Under the pieces are notes generated by a model, which made no database searches, had not been told where the DNA came from, and saw only the letters and a list, made by a program, of their open reading frames with translations. This document shows, piece by piece, positions 16,248 through 22,776 of a stretch of DNA of 24,935 nt. Numbering within the stretch: position 1 is the first letter of the stretch; each line of letters starts with the position of its first letter. Location: positions 1 through 24,935 of the forward strand of contig CAZCDS010000086.1 of the NCBI GenBank assembly GCA_964497585.1, in the 5' to 3' direction. The position numbers and the translations under genes are program-made. This stretch comes from CAZCDS01 sp964497585 (GTDB lineage: Bacteria; Desulfobacterota; Desulfomonilia; Desulfomonilales; Desulfomonilaceae).

Positions 16248-16336
16248 CCTAACCAACCCCCAACAGGCGAGAGCTACCGGACGATCTGGTGGTCATGCGC
16301 TGAGCACGATTCATGAACAGAAACACGCTCTACGAT

Positions 16337-16366
16337 AGTTTACCAGAGACGGACCTGCATCGTCAA
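16337..16366 (-). promoter_or_regulatory. Sigma70-type promoter of first barrel gene
   Basis: On the minus strand TTGACG, an 18-bp spacer and TAAACT. The spacer shares CTCTGG at its 3' end with the promoter at 21016-21045, and the surrounding ~100 bp is also similar, so promoter and gene were duplicated together. Confidence 0.6.
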
Positions 16367-16369
16367 GGG

Positions 16370-16747
16370 TTAAACCGCCGACGCAGCTAGGCGTCTCGTC
16401 CCCACATCAAGGCCGGTGAGTAAACTACGCATCCGACCGAAGATATCCCGGCCGGCCGTGTCGTCGAGCTTATGGAACGTCCAGATATCGTAGTGCTGCA
16501 AGGACGCGGGGGGCTGTGTAAATTCCGACATCTGTCGCAGATTACACACCCAGTTATCTATGGTCTTGAACTTCGCCTTGTCGCCCAAAACGTCTTCGGC
16601 GATTTCCCGCAATGAATAGCAATCGGGCCACATATCCCATGCCTGCGCCTGTTTCTGCTCTAGCTCTTCCTTCCTGGCATCCTTTGTCCATTCCCGGACA
16701 GTGCGGCCAGCCCTGATTTGACAGGCCCCTCTCCAGCGACGTATCAT
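16370..16747 (-). pseudogene. Fragment of ParB/HTH-DNA methyltransferase-like gene
   Basis: The minus-strand frame contains an HTH-like stretch (CYSLREIAEDVLGDKAKFKT then IDNWVCNLRQM) followed by HYDIWTFHKLDDTAGRDIFG. The order of an HTH, then a YxxWxF...FG motif, recalls phage-type proteins that join ParB-like and HTH regions to a DNA methyltransferase, where DIWNF...FG leads into the catalytic domain. Here the frame stops about 25 residues later (MRSLLTGLDVGTRRL), no methyltransferase motif follows, and no ribosome binding site precedes the ATG at 16747. I read it as a truncated remnant. Family assignment is from memory of motifs and is tentative. Confidence 0.4.
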
Positions 16748-16803
16748 GGAATATCCGATTGCCAGTAACCGAACAGTGTCCCATCTCGTGGAAGGGGGGT
16801 CCC

Positions 16804-17328
16804 ATGCCACGTCAACCGAAAGACGACGAAGAGTCTCGATTTCTGGGCATCAACAAGGTCTCTTGGGTAATCATCGGAGTCTTTCTTTCGTTCATCCTCC
16901 TCATTGTCCTGGCAAACGTGGTCAACTCGATTCGGGAGAGCCTCAAGCCGGACACCACTCCCGGGGTAGTTGCGAAATTCGGTCCGTTGTCTGGCGAGCA
17001 ACAAGAGCGTGCTGCCGAGGCACGTGCTAGGGCGCGAGTCGAGCAGCAAGACGCCAGTCAATTTGCGGAACTCAGCGACCTATACTATGAGCTGATGGAC
17101 TTCAAGGATGATCCTGAATTCCACAAGTACGGATTCGGAACAGGGGGGGCCTGGCACGGCTGGCTTGAGCGCGTCCAGGCTCTCATGAATGCGAGCACGT
17201 TTAAGCAGCGTGTTGCTACGGGAGATATTTTCCAACTCGGACGAGAATATGTCCGCTCAGGAGGTACGGAGACGAAGTTCACTCGCTGGGCAAAGCAGCA
17301 GATTGAAGCAGCACTCGCCGAGCAGTGA
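16804..17328 (+). CDS. Hypothetical single-pass membrane protein
   Basis: The ATG at 16804 follows GGAAGGGGGG at 4 nt and encodes 174 aa; a TTG at 16759 would add 15 residues but has no such site. After a short charged N-terminus comes one transmembrane helix (about residues 18-40, VSWVIIGVFLSFILLIVLANVV). The rest is a soluble, Ala/Glu/Arg-rich helical region (EQQERAAEARARARVEQQ), then a segment with aromatic residues (FHKYGFGTGGAWHGWLERVQ) and a positively charged tail. I do not recognise the family. It is divergent from the methyltransferase-like remnant, whose 5' end is about 60 bp away. Confidence 0.72.
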   Translation: MPRQPKDDEESRFLGINKVSWVIIGVFLSFILLIVLANVVNSIRESLKPDTTPGVVAKFGPLSGEQQERAAEARARARVEQQDASQFAELSDLYYELMDFKDDPEFHKYGFGTGGAWHGWLERVQALMNASTFKQRVATGDIFQLGREYVRSGGTETKFTRWAKQQIEAALAEQ

Positions 17329-17470
17329 CACCAGAGAGAGATGGCTGAACAGCCAGCCGCGCGCTGACATCCTCTCAGACGCAGTTTCTGCGACGACGGC
17401 TCCGCGATTAATAAACTCATATTAGTGGCAATATATTTCGCAGTCACTGGGGCCTAGAAAAGCTTCCTGG

Positions 17471-18181
17471 CTATCTTTTGGGACGGATCACAAAATGGAA
17501 TGCCTCGGATTCGAGATCAATTGTCCGATTTGAAAACTGAGTCTTACTAACAGGGATCGGTGCAACTGCAGGTATAACCGCATGGCCAGTGATCACCACA
17601 TAATCACTAATACTAACGGAACCAGGAATAGTGATGGTGCAAAGCAAATCTGGCCGCCTAAGTATCGTGGATTTGGAATCAGCTAGTGTGCTGCCCCAGT
17701 CCTGTTTCCCTGAGTGCACTAAAATTTGCCATCTTTGGTTAACGAGGGAAGCTTCTGATGAGTTGGTAACCAGAAAGTAACTATTTCTACTTACAGGACG
17801 AAAAAAGCCTTTCACTGTTGGCTCTGTCGCATGAATACTGAAATCCACTTGAGTGGCAGGTTCCGCCACAAAAAAAACCATATGAACTCCCGGTTCTACT
17901 TCCCACTGTGACCAGGTTCCTGAAGTTCTTCGGGCACTTTCAATCATTTTGTTTTTCCGCTTGGTATAATCATAGTTACTAATTATCCCAGGCAATTTGT
18001 TCACTCCTTCTCCAGAAATAATTCCCCTAAAGTATCTACCGAAAGAAATCGTGTGTTCTATTCGCGGGAAGGGAACTTCAGCTCGGCACAACGAAACGCC
18101 TGTCAGGAATAGAATCACTGTGATGATAATTACCTTAAGCGGTTCCGACCAATCATCCGTTGCTTGGCAGCGGTTCCACAT
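17471..18181 (-). CDS. Secreted hypothetical protein
   Basis: The ATG at 18181 has AGGAG 6 nt upstream. The 236-aa product has an unusually long N-terminal region before a hydrophobic core (KVIIITVILFLTGVSL) and a likely signal-peptidase site near CRAE-VPF, so it is probably exported. The mature part is beta-rich (VHMVFFVAEPATQVDFSIHA, SYFLVTNSSEASLVNQRWQI, TIPGSVSISDYVVITGHAVI) and has no motif I can name. AT content is higher than in the neighbouring genes, suggesting separate acquisition. No partner gene is evident. Confidence 0.7.
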   Translation of the reverse strand: MWNRCQATDDWSEPLKVIIITVILFLTGVSLCRAEVPFPRIEHTISFGRYFRGIISGEGVNKLPGIISNYDYTKRKNKMIESARRTSGTWSQWEVEPGVHMVFFVAEPATQVDFSIHATEPTVKGFFRPVSRNSYFLVTNSSEASLVNQRWQILVHSGKQDWGSTLADSKSTILRRPDLLCTITIPGSVSISDYVVITGHAVIPAVAPIPVSKTQFSNRTIDLESEAFHFVIRPKR

Positions 18182-18665
18182 GCTTTGCTCCTATAAACCG
18201 GAGGTATTCCGGAACCTTACGAATACCTGTTGTTTTGACTCATGAACCAGCTTTCGGATGGGTCTCGATCCCCAAATCCGCGTCGCCGCGTTTCCGAACC
18301 TGTCGCCGCGAGTTCTATCCCCTGGCTTTGTGCTGGCTTTATGATCGTTGCTCCGAACAAGCGTAACACACCATCAGTAATCCGGTCAAACGTAATCCGC
18401 AGCCGCGCGCGTAGGCGAAGCATGCGGCGCATCTCATCGTCTTTGCCTTCCAGGGTAGTCTTACCCTCCCAAAACCCGAGCGTTGAAATTTGAGCGCGAG
18501 AGTCCCGTAAGAGTGGCCCTTCGGAGATGCGTCCGTCAAGAGGATGGGATTGAGCGTGATCTTGTGGCATACTATCGGATAGGTGTCAATAGGGCTCACC
18601 GTTGTTTTCCGAACAGGTCGATAATACACGACCCAATCCAGCAAAAAGCACAGGGGGGTAGAACA
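18182..18665. other. Intergenic region with inverted dispersed repeat
   Basis: No gene is supported. Frames on both strands overlap without ribosome binding sites. The minus-strand copy of the dispersed repeat lies at 18451-18497. Confidence 0.45.
18451..18497 (-). repeat. Dispersed repeat core, copy 4 (inverted)
   Basis: On the minus strand this reads CGCTCAAATTTCAACGCTCG and continues GGTTTTGGGAGGGTAAG. The AAATTT-centred part matches copies 2 and 3; the remainder has diverged. Confidence 0.5.
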
Positions 18666-19133
18666 ATGAAAGCACGGGGAACGATAGCCTTTCTATGTTT
18701 TCTTGTTGCCGGCATTTTGCTCGCCGCGTTCGGGCTCGTATATCTCTTCACGCCCAAGTTCATGCCGTACCACGCGGCTGCGATCGGTACGAGCTGGGAG
18801 AAACTGACACCTGCTTATCAAGCCCTTTTCCTCGCTCTGCTGAGAGCTGTGGGAGGCGGGTTCCTTGCGAGCGCCACCGCCTGTTTCATATTGCTGTTCA
18901 TTCCCTATCGGGCAAAAGCCGCGTGGGCGCGCTGGGCCCTTTTAGTGGTAGGTCTGATCGTCGGTGTTCCGGCGCTCTACGCGACACTGATCCTCAGATG
19001 GGGTACACCGGCCTCGCCCCCATGGTATGCGCCTGCGCTGGGCATAGTGCTGGTTATCTTGGGTTTTTTCCTCTATAAGCCAGTAGCAGCCCCAGCGAAT
19101 ACCGAGGAGTCCAGAGAAGCGTCAATGGGGTGA
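18666..19133 (+). CDS. Small four-helix integral membrane protein
   Basis: The ATG at 18666 is preceded by AGGGGGG at a suitable distance, giving 155 aa; the frame is open further upstream to 18483 without a start signal. Four hydrophobic helices are visible at about residues 6-28, 52-79, 86-110 and 118-138, with short loops and a soluble, charged C-terminus (PANTEESREASMG). A conserved-looking YLFTPKFMPYHAAAIGTSWEKL lies between helices 1 and 2. Proteins of this shape are common uncharacterised inner-membrane proteins. No neighbour indicates a role. Confidence 0.78.
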   Translation: MKARGTIAFLCFLVAGILLAAFGLVYLFTPKFMPYHAAAIGTSWEKLTPAYQALFLALLRAVGGGFLASATACFILLFIPYRAKAAWARWALLVVGLIVGVPALYATLILRWGTPASPPWYAPALGIVLVILGFFLYKPVAAPANTEESREASMG

Positions 19134-19549
19134 TCAATAGCGCTGCCGGAGAGCATCTCCGTATTTCTGCAGGCTGTGAGAAGGGCCGTGTCTTGATGTC
19201 CAGCTCAGCCATCTTCTCAGGGTCGGGCAGGCCCTTGAGCTTCGCAGCCCAGACGAGAATCTTGGGGAGCCCAAAACGCTGCGCTATGGTCTCGGGGGGA
19301 TGGCCCTTGTCGAGTTCGGAGGAAATTGGTAAAAAATGGTCATTACCATTTTCTGCCAAAAATACCTTCACGCTCTCTCGTGATATTCCCTTCCCATCGG
19401 GGAACAGTTCCTTGAGCTTGTCGCTGATTTCCTCTTGAGTCCAGCCGAGCAGGTTCAGGCTCTTTCTTTTCCCGCATCCAGAACTTCCCGGCTTTATGAG
19501 CAAGAGCCGCCACATAGAACGATGAAGCGGTTTGGAGAGTATACTCCAT
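19130..19549 (-). pseudogene. Frameshifted HTH (ParB/methyltransferase-like) gene remnant, copy 2
   Basis: From an ATG at 19549 the minus strand encodes TLQTASSFYVAALAHKAG then KFWMREKK; at about 19465 the frame changes and continues SLNLLGWTQEEISDKLKELF, then HPPETIAQRFGLPKILVWAAKLKG and DPEKMAELDIKT. Two HTH-like stretches are therefore present, as expected for a ParB/HTH-methyltransferase type protein, but the reading frame is broken and the C-terminal domain is missing. It begins 12 bp after the stop of the second barrel gene. A matching AHKAG.FW remnant follows the first barrel gene. It includes the stem-loop at 19489-19509. Confidence 0.5.
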
Positions 19550-19561
19550 AACGCTGCATCA

Positions 19562-20926
19562 TCACTCCCAGCAACATGTGGGGCAACAACCCCAATCGTC
19601 CGGTCGAGCTTTTAATGCCATCACGGTGCATGCCGGATTGCTGTTCCAATGCCAATCGCCGCCACTGGTGCATTCAAACCAACTGTCCCATGTTTTATAC
19701 GCGAAATATAGACAATTGTTCGCAGCGACTTCCGTACACCTGTCGTCGTTCTGAACTTTTTCAAGTACGTACGACACCCAGTGCGGGGTGTTCCAGGGTT
19801 CGCCGTTATTATTTGCGCTCTTGAATTCTGGCCACCATGCGCCCACTATCGCGTTCCAACAATCCCCAACCTTATAATAGTCGCAATTGCCGTGATCGGA
19901 ACGAAGCTTAGCCAGATGTCTCTCCGTTCCAGTCGCAACATTCTGGAAATAGTCGAGGTTCCGCGGGCTAGCGTAAATAGGCGTCGGTTTCTCGATGGGC
20001 GAGTCGAGTGCAAGCAGGTTCTCCAGCCGAAAACCGACGTTGAGGTTGACGCCGACCGTGTGGATCTCATCGAAATAACTATCATTCTCGTACATGTAGA
20101 ATCCGCGAAACATCCCGTCCCGTGAAGCTACTCGCACTCGGGCGCCGTACCCGGTCTCCCGATAAAATACCGGTCTGAGCTGATCGCCGACTGCGTATCC
20201 TATCAGCGACAATTGCAGATCAGGTCCCCCTTGCCAAAGCTCATGGTTGTATGTCACCGTTCCGTCGAACGTTCCCTGTCCCCACCCACCTGAGCCTACT
20301 CCGAACGGTCCTGTGTTGGCCCCTCCATACCAGTTTACTGTCAGATCGATTGCGTCGTCACCTGGAAGCATGGCCAGCATGAAGCCGCCAGCGCTTGCCG
20401 ACGAATACCATTGATCCCTACGCCGGGTCGCATCATAGAAGCCATGGAATCCTAAAATGCTTCTGTCACCGAATCGCCGCCGGTACCCTCCTCCGGCAGA
20501 GAGATCTATCGCGTCGGTCCAGGAACTCCAACTCCTGCCGGGATTGTAAAGTGTGCCGTGGATCTCACCGTAGAGCGTTGTGCTCGGACTGAGTCGAACT
20601 GGGCGCACGTACTCCACGAGCAACCTGCTCCATCTTTTGTATTTGTTGAAACTGTGAAGATAGCTGAATTCCAAACCGGGTATGGTGGGCAATATATCGG
20701 GGAACATCCGGCTGGAGAGACTCAGGGTATCTGATCCCCCTGGTAGCCCCCCGGTAGTGCCGGGCATACCCACAGGATTGGACGGTGCGAGATCGAGCCC
20801 TGCCCCCCGCATGGCATGGGGTGTACCGTTCGGCGATTGAGCAACAGCCAGACCGGTGCAGAAGAAGACGAGGAGAACGGCAAGACCGCAGGAAACAAGC
20901 CTCAAGAAACGGCGTGAAGACTCCAT
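19562..20926 (-). CDS. Inverse-autotransporter-type outer-membrane barrel protein, paralogue 2
   Basis: The start is the ATG at 20926, preceded by AGGAG at 7 nt; an upstream in-frame start at 20986 has no such signal. The 454-aa product has a signal peptide (MESSRRFLRLVSCGLAVLL... ending LAVAQS), the shared segment GAGLDLAPSNPVGMPGTTGG and LSSRMFPDILPTIPGLEFSY, and a barrel region with DLSAGGGYRRRFGDRSILGF and DQWYSSASAGG that aligns with paralogue 1. After PTPIYASPRNLDYF the C-terminal ~130 residues are unrelated to those of paralogue 1: Trp- and Cys-rich, ending CCPTCCWE. This is the form expected for a surface-exposed disulfide-stabilised module on a common translocator. Targets are unknown. 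Confidence 0.78.
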   Translation of the reverse strand: MESSRRFLRLVSCGLAVLLVFFCTGLAVAQSPNGTPHAMRGAGLDLAPSNPVGMPGTTGGLPGGSDTLSLSSRMFPDILPTIPGLEFSYLHSFNKYKRWSRLLVEYVRPVRLSPSTTLYGEIHGTLYNPGRSWSSWTDAIDLSAGGGYRRRFGDRSILGFHGFYDATRRRDQWYSSASAGGFMLAMLPGDDAIDLTVNWYGGANTGPFGVGSGGWGQGTFDGTVTYNHELWQGGPDLQLSLIGYAVGDQLRPVFYRETGYGARVRVASRDGMFRGFYMYENDSYFDEIHTVGVNLNVGFRLENLLALDSPIEKPTPIYASPRNLDYFQNVATGTERHLAKLRSDHGNCDYYKVGDCWNAIVGAWWPEFKSANNNGEPWNTPHWVSYVLEKVQNDDRCTEVAANNCLYFAYKTWDSWFECTSGGDWHWNSNPACTVMALKARPDDWGCCPTCCWE

Positions 20927-21015
20927 AACCCCGCTCCTAAACATGCGAATCGCAATCTGACGGCCTGATAGCCATCTGCAGAGCATTATTCACGAACACA
21001 GATGGTAGTTACGGC

Positions 21016-21045
21016 AGGCTACCAGAGGAGACTTAGCACTGTCAA
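21016..21045 (-). promoter_or_regulatory. Sigma70-type promoter of second barrel gene
   Basis: On the minus strand TTGACA, an 18-bp spacer ending CTCTGG, then TAGCCT. The spacing and spacer end are the same as in the promoter at 16337-16366, and further matches (GAGCA..ATTCA.GAACA) lie between promoter and gene. Confidence 0.6.
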
Positions 21046-21081
21046 GGATGAAAGCGGCGTGAAGGATGCCATCAAAGAGAA

Positions 21082-21101
21082 AGGGCCCAGCGATGGGCCC
21101 T
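21082..21101 (-). terminator. GC-rich hairpin, terminator-like on the minus strand
   Basis: AGGGCCC and GGGCCCT form a perfect 7-bp stem with a 6-nt loop. On the minus strand it is followed by TTCTCTTT, consistent with an intrinsic terminator that would insulate the barrel gene's promoter from upstream transcription. Confidence 0.45.
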
Positions 21102-21502
21102 CCTGACGGCCACTGCGCCGCCTCGTCCGCAAACCACAGACCGCAGCAGAACAGCCAGTCTTGCGCCGAATGGCAACGTTTTCCGGGGACATCAATCACA
21201 CCTTGAACCATTCCCAGGTGGGGGCTCTCGCCCCTATTTCGTGCTCTACACCGTGAAGGAAAATGCACAAGTGTCCGTCATTATGGACTAACGCCATGTC
21301 CCCCCTCGCGCATGCTCTGTCAAGGGGAAATATCAGGGGGGCGTATATGACCGGTCGGTGGTATTCAGTATGCACGAGTAATCAGGTGTAACACACGAGA
21401 GCGCCAGGGGGAGAATGACGGCATGGTTGCCCTGTCATGTTCATAGGCTAGGTCCCTGCTGGCCTCTCTGAATACACGAGCATACAAGAGACATCTTTTC
21501 CC

Positions 21503-21537
21503 TTGACAGAGGAGCTTACAGTGTATTACAGTATAAT
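21503..21537 (+). promoter_or_regulatory. Promoter/operator of the recombination module leader
   Basis: TTGACA (21503-21508) is followed after 13 bp by the palindrome TGTATTACA (21522-21530) and directly by TATAAT (21532-21537). The TTGACA-TATAAT spacing is 23 bp, too long for one classical promoter, so either the -10 lies within the palindrome or the spacer is unusual. TTACAGT occurs twice, 11 bp apart. The same TTGACA-palindrome arrangement precedes the recombinase gene. Confidence 0.5.
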
Positions 21538-21606
21538 CAACGAAACGGGAAAGGGAGAGAACAAACAAGCCAGACGCAGCCAGGCAGAGCACCCCAGGAA
21601 AGAGAG

Positions 21607-21653
21607 CCGGTAAGACTCCGGGACCTCCACCAGGGAGGGAAGGGCTACCGGAG
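21607..21653 (+). ncRNA. Structured leader hairpins upstream of the ribozyme
   Basis: CTCCGG (21616-21621) pairs with CCGGAG (21648-21653) and encloses an inner hairpin CCTCC/GGAGG. An alternative pairing uses CCGGTA (21607-21612) with TACCGG (21646-21651). The two pairings exclude each other, so the segment could switch between folds. Confidence 0.4.
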
Positions 21654-21669
21654 CCGCAGGAATCCGGGA

Positions 21670-21719
21670 CGTCTCAGGTACAGCAGCCTGACTGACGAGC
21701 CCTGATGCTGGGCGAAACG
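21670..21719 (+). ncRNA. Hammerhead ribozyme (type III topology)
   Basis: All hammerhead core positions are present in order. A GUC cleavage triplet ends at C21673. Stem I follows: UCAGG (21674-21678), loop UACAGCAG, CCUGA (21687-21691). Then the core CUGACGA (21692-21698), which fits CUGANGA. Stem II is GCCC/GGGC (21699-21702 with 21710-21713), loop UGAUGCU. Then GAAA (21714-21717), whose last A pairs with the U of GUC; stem III is ACG (21717-21719) with CGU (21670-21672). Stems I and II are closed by loops and stem III is open. Cleavage is expected between 21673 and 21674, leaving a 5'-OH leader of about 186 nt before the first gene. By my reading stem III is only 3 bp, which is short; loops I and II could stabilise the fold by tertiary contact. 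Confidence 0.8.
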
Positions 21720-21805
21720 AACACAGTGAGCAACAAGGCTCTCACGGGTGACAGGGGATTCCCCCGGTCCGAAAAGCATAGAGGAGGCGATTTGGAGGTA
21801 AAGCG

Positions 21806-21832
21806 GCCCCGGTCAAGAGAGCTGGCCGGGGC
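21806..21832 (+). promoter_or_regulatory. GC-rich hairpin just before first gene of the module
   Basis: GCCCCGG and CCGGGGC form a perfect 7-bp stem with a 13-nt loop; its base is about 10 nt upstream of the AAAGGAG ribosome binding site. It could be a translational control element or protect the mRNA 5' region after ribozyme cleavage. No T-run follows, so it is not a terminator. Confidence 0.45.
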
Positions 21833-21859
21833 ATACCATTACGAAAGGAGCTTTCAACC

Positions 21860-22153
21860 ATGGCAGACAATAGCGCACAGGAACAAGGCCAGCAACCTAA
21901 CGTCGAGTATCTCCACCCGGATCAGGCGGACAACTTCAATATGCCAGCGACCTATTCTCAGGCCGGTACCCTACCCGCCCTTCGTCTGGACTTCGAGGAG
22001 CGTATGGGCAATGCGAAGAGTCGGCTTGAGGCCGCGCTTGACAAGATTGCCAGCAACACGGAGACCCTTGCCGATGAAGCCGAGCAGGCAGCCACGGAGT
22101 CAGAAAAGACACTCCGGGCATTTGAGGAGAGATTCAAGAAACGCGGGGTGTGA
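21860..22153 (+). CDS. Small hypothetical coiled-coil protein
   Basis: The ATG at 21860 follows AAAGGAG at a good distance. The 97-aa acidic protein has a disordered N-terminus (MADNSAQEQGQQPNVEYLHP) and a long helix from about residue 44 to the end (FEERMGNAKSRLEAALDKIA, TLADEAEQAATESEKTLRAF), probably a coiled coil. It is the first gene after the ribozyme leader and heads a run of six same-strand genes. I do not recognise a family; phage or plasmid elements often carry such small proteins. Confidence 0.75.
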   Translation: MADNSAQEQGQQPNVEYLHPDQADNFNMPATYSQAGTLPALRLDFEERMGNAKSRLEAALDKIASNTETLADEAEQAATESEKTLRAFEERFKKRGV

Positions 22154-22174
22154 GGACACCGGAAGGAGGCCACC

Positions 22175-22438
22175 ATGAGGCTGGAATGGACGCGTCGCTG
22201 TTTAGCACGGAAGGCCGTCGGCAAATCGGTCACGTGGTTCATCCTACCAGCGACTGAGGAACAAACCCGTTACGATGTCTTCGCGATTGATAAGCGAGGC
22301 ACCTGGGTAGAGACGGGCGAGCACCAGTTCCCATCCGCACGACAGGCCAAGCGTTACTGCCAAGAGCAGGAGGAACAGAGCCACGCGACTGTAACGGGGA
22401 AGGAGGTGACGAACGGTGAGCAAGCTGAAATGGCGTGA
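22175..22438 (+). CDS. Small hypothetical protein, tandem paralogue 1
   Basis: ATG at 22175, ribosome binding site AAGGAGG close upstream; 87 aa. It contains SVTWFILPATEEQTRYDVFA, a GTWVETGEHQF strand pair, and SARQAKRYCQEQEEQ. The layout (beta-hairpin part followed by a helix with YC.x.EE) recurs in the next gene, so the two are probably an ancient tandem duplication. It starts 21 bp after the previous gene and overlaps the next by 23 bp, an operon arrangement. Function unknown. Confidence 0.75.
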   Translation: MRLEWTRRCLARKAVGKSVTWFILPATEEQTRYDVFAIDKRGTWVETGEHQFPSARQAKRYCQEQEEQSHATVTGKEVTNGEQAEMA

Positions 22439-22736
22439 GGTTGAGCCATATCACTGCGAGGCCGATGGCCACGGAGATGTTGTTTACCGGGTCCGCTACG
22501 AACCTGGCGAATTTGACCCGGTTCACGGAAGCGTATGGGTTCTTGATATCTGGTACGGCGAGCGAGAGGTTCGGCGGAGGGCATGGATTGACCCTTCGCT
22601 GGAAGGCATCAAGAACTACTGTGAAGCACTTGAAGAGAAAGCGTGGCTCAAAGACGGTAGCCACTCCAAACAGAACGAGGCCCCGCACGAGAGCCAACAT
22701 TCTGATGTCCCTCGGGGCCATGTGCTTTTCTGTTGA
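22416..22736 (+). CDS. Small hypothetical protein, tandem paralogue 2
   Basis: A GTG at 22416 is preceded by AAGGAGGTGA, a near-perfect Shine-Dalgarno inside the end of the previous gene, so translation is probably coupled. The 106-aa protein has DVVYRVRYEPGEFDPVHGSV, VLDIWYGEREVRRRAWIDPS and LEGIKNYCEALEEKAW, which parallels SARQAKRYCQEQEE of its neighbour. Its 3' end runs into the recombinase promoter (TTGACA at 22733 lies within its last codons). Function unknown. Confidence 0.75.
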   Translation: MSKLKWREVEPYHCEADGHGDVVYRVRYEPGEFDPVHGSVWVLDIWYGEREVRRRAWIDPSLEGIKNYCEALEEKAWLKDGSHSKQNEAPHESQHSDVPRGHVLFC

Positions 22737-22761
22737 CATTGTGCATACGCTGTAATACACG
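22733..22761 (+). promoter_or_regulatory. Promoter/operator of the recombinase gene
   Basis: TTGACA (22733-22738) is followed after 12 bp by the palindrome TGTAATACA (22751-22759), the same element as at 21522-21530 (after 13 bp). If the -10 is TACACG (22756-22761, 17-bp spacing), the operator would overlap it and binding would shut transcription off. Confidence 0.5.
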
Positions 22762-22776
22762 AAAGGAGACGGGGAG

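Larger units (their letters stand above)
20927..21859. other. Long regulatory spacer between barrel gene and recombination module
   Basis: No protein gene is supported. The left half holds the promoter of the second barrel gene and a GC-rich terminator-like hairpin. The right half (about 21540-21859) is the structured 5' leader of the recombination module, with the hammerhead ribozyme. The open frames 21705-22178 (plus) and 20990-21268 (minus) lack proper start signals. Confidence 0.6.

Noticed and set aside
20990..21268. 92-codon minus-strand frame upstream of the second barrel gene
   Set aside because: It overlaps the barrel gene's promoter and the GC-rich hairpin, and has no start signal.
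21705..22178. 157-codon open frame overlapping the first gene of the recombination module
   Set aside because: Runs through the leader hairpins and overlaps a gene with a proper ribosome binding site; Arg/Pro/Ser-rich shadow composition.
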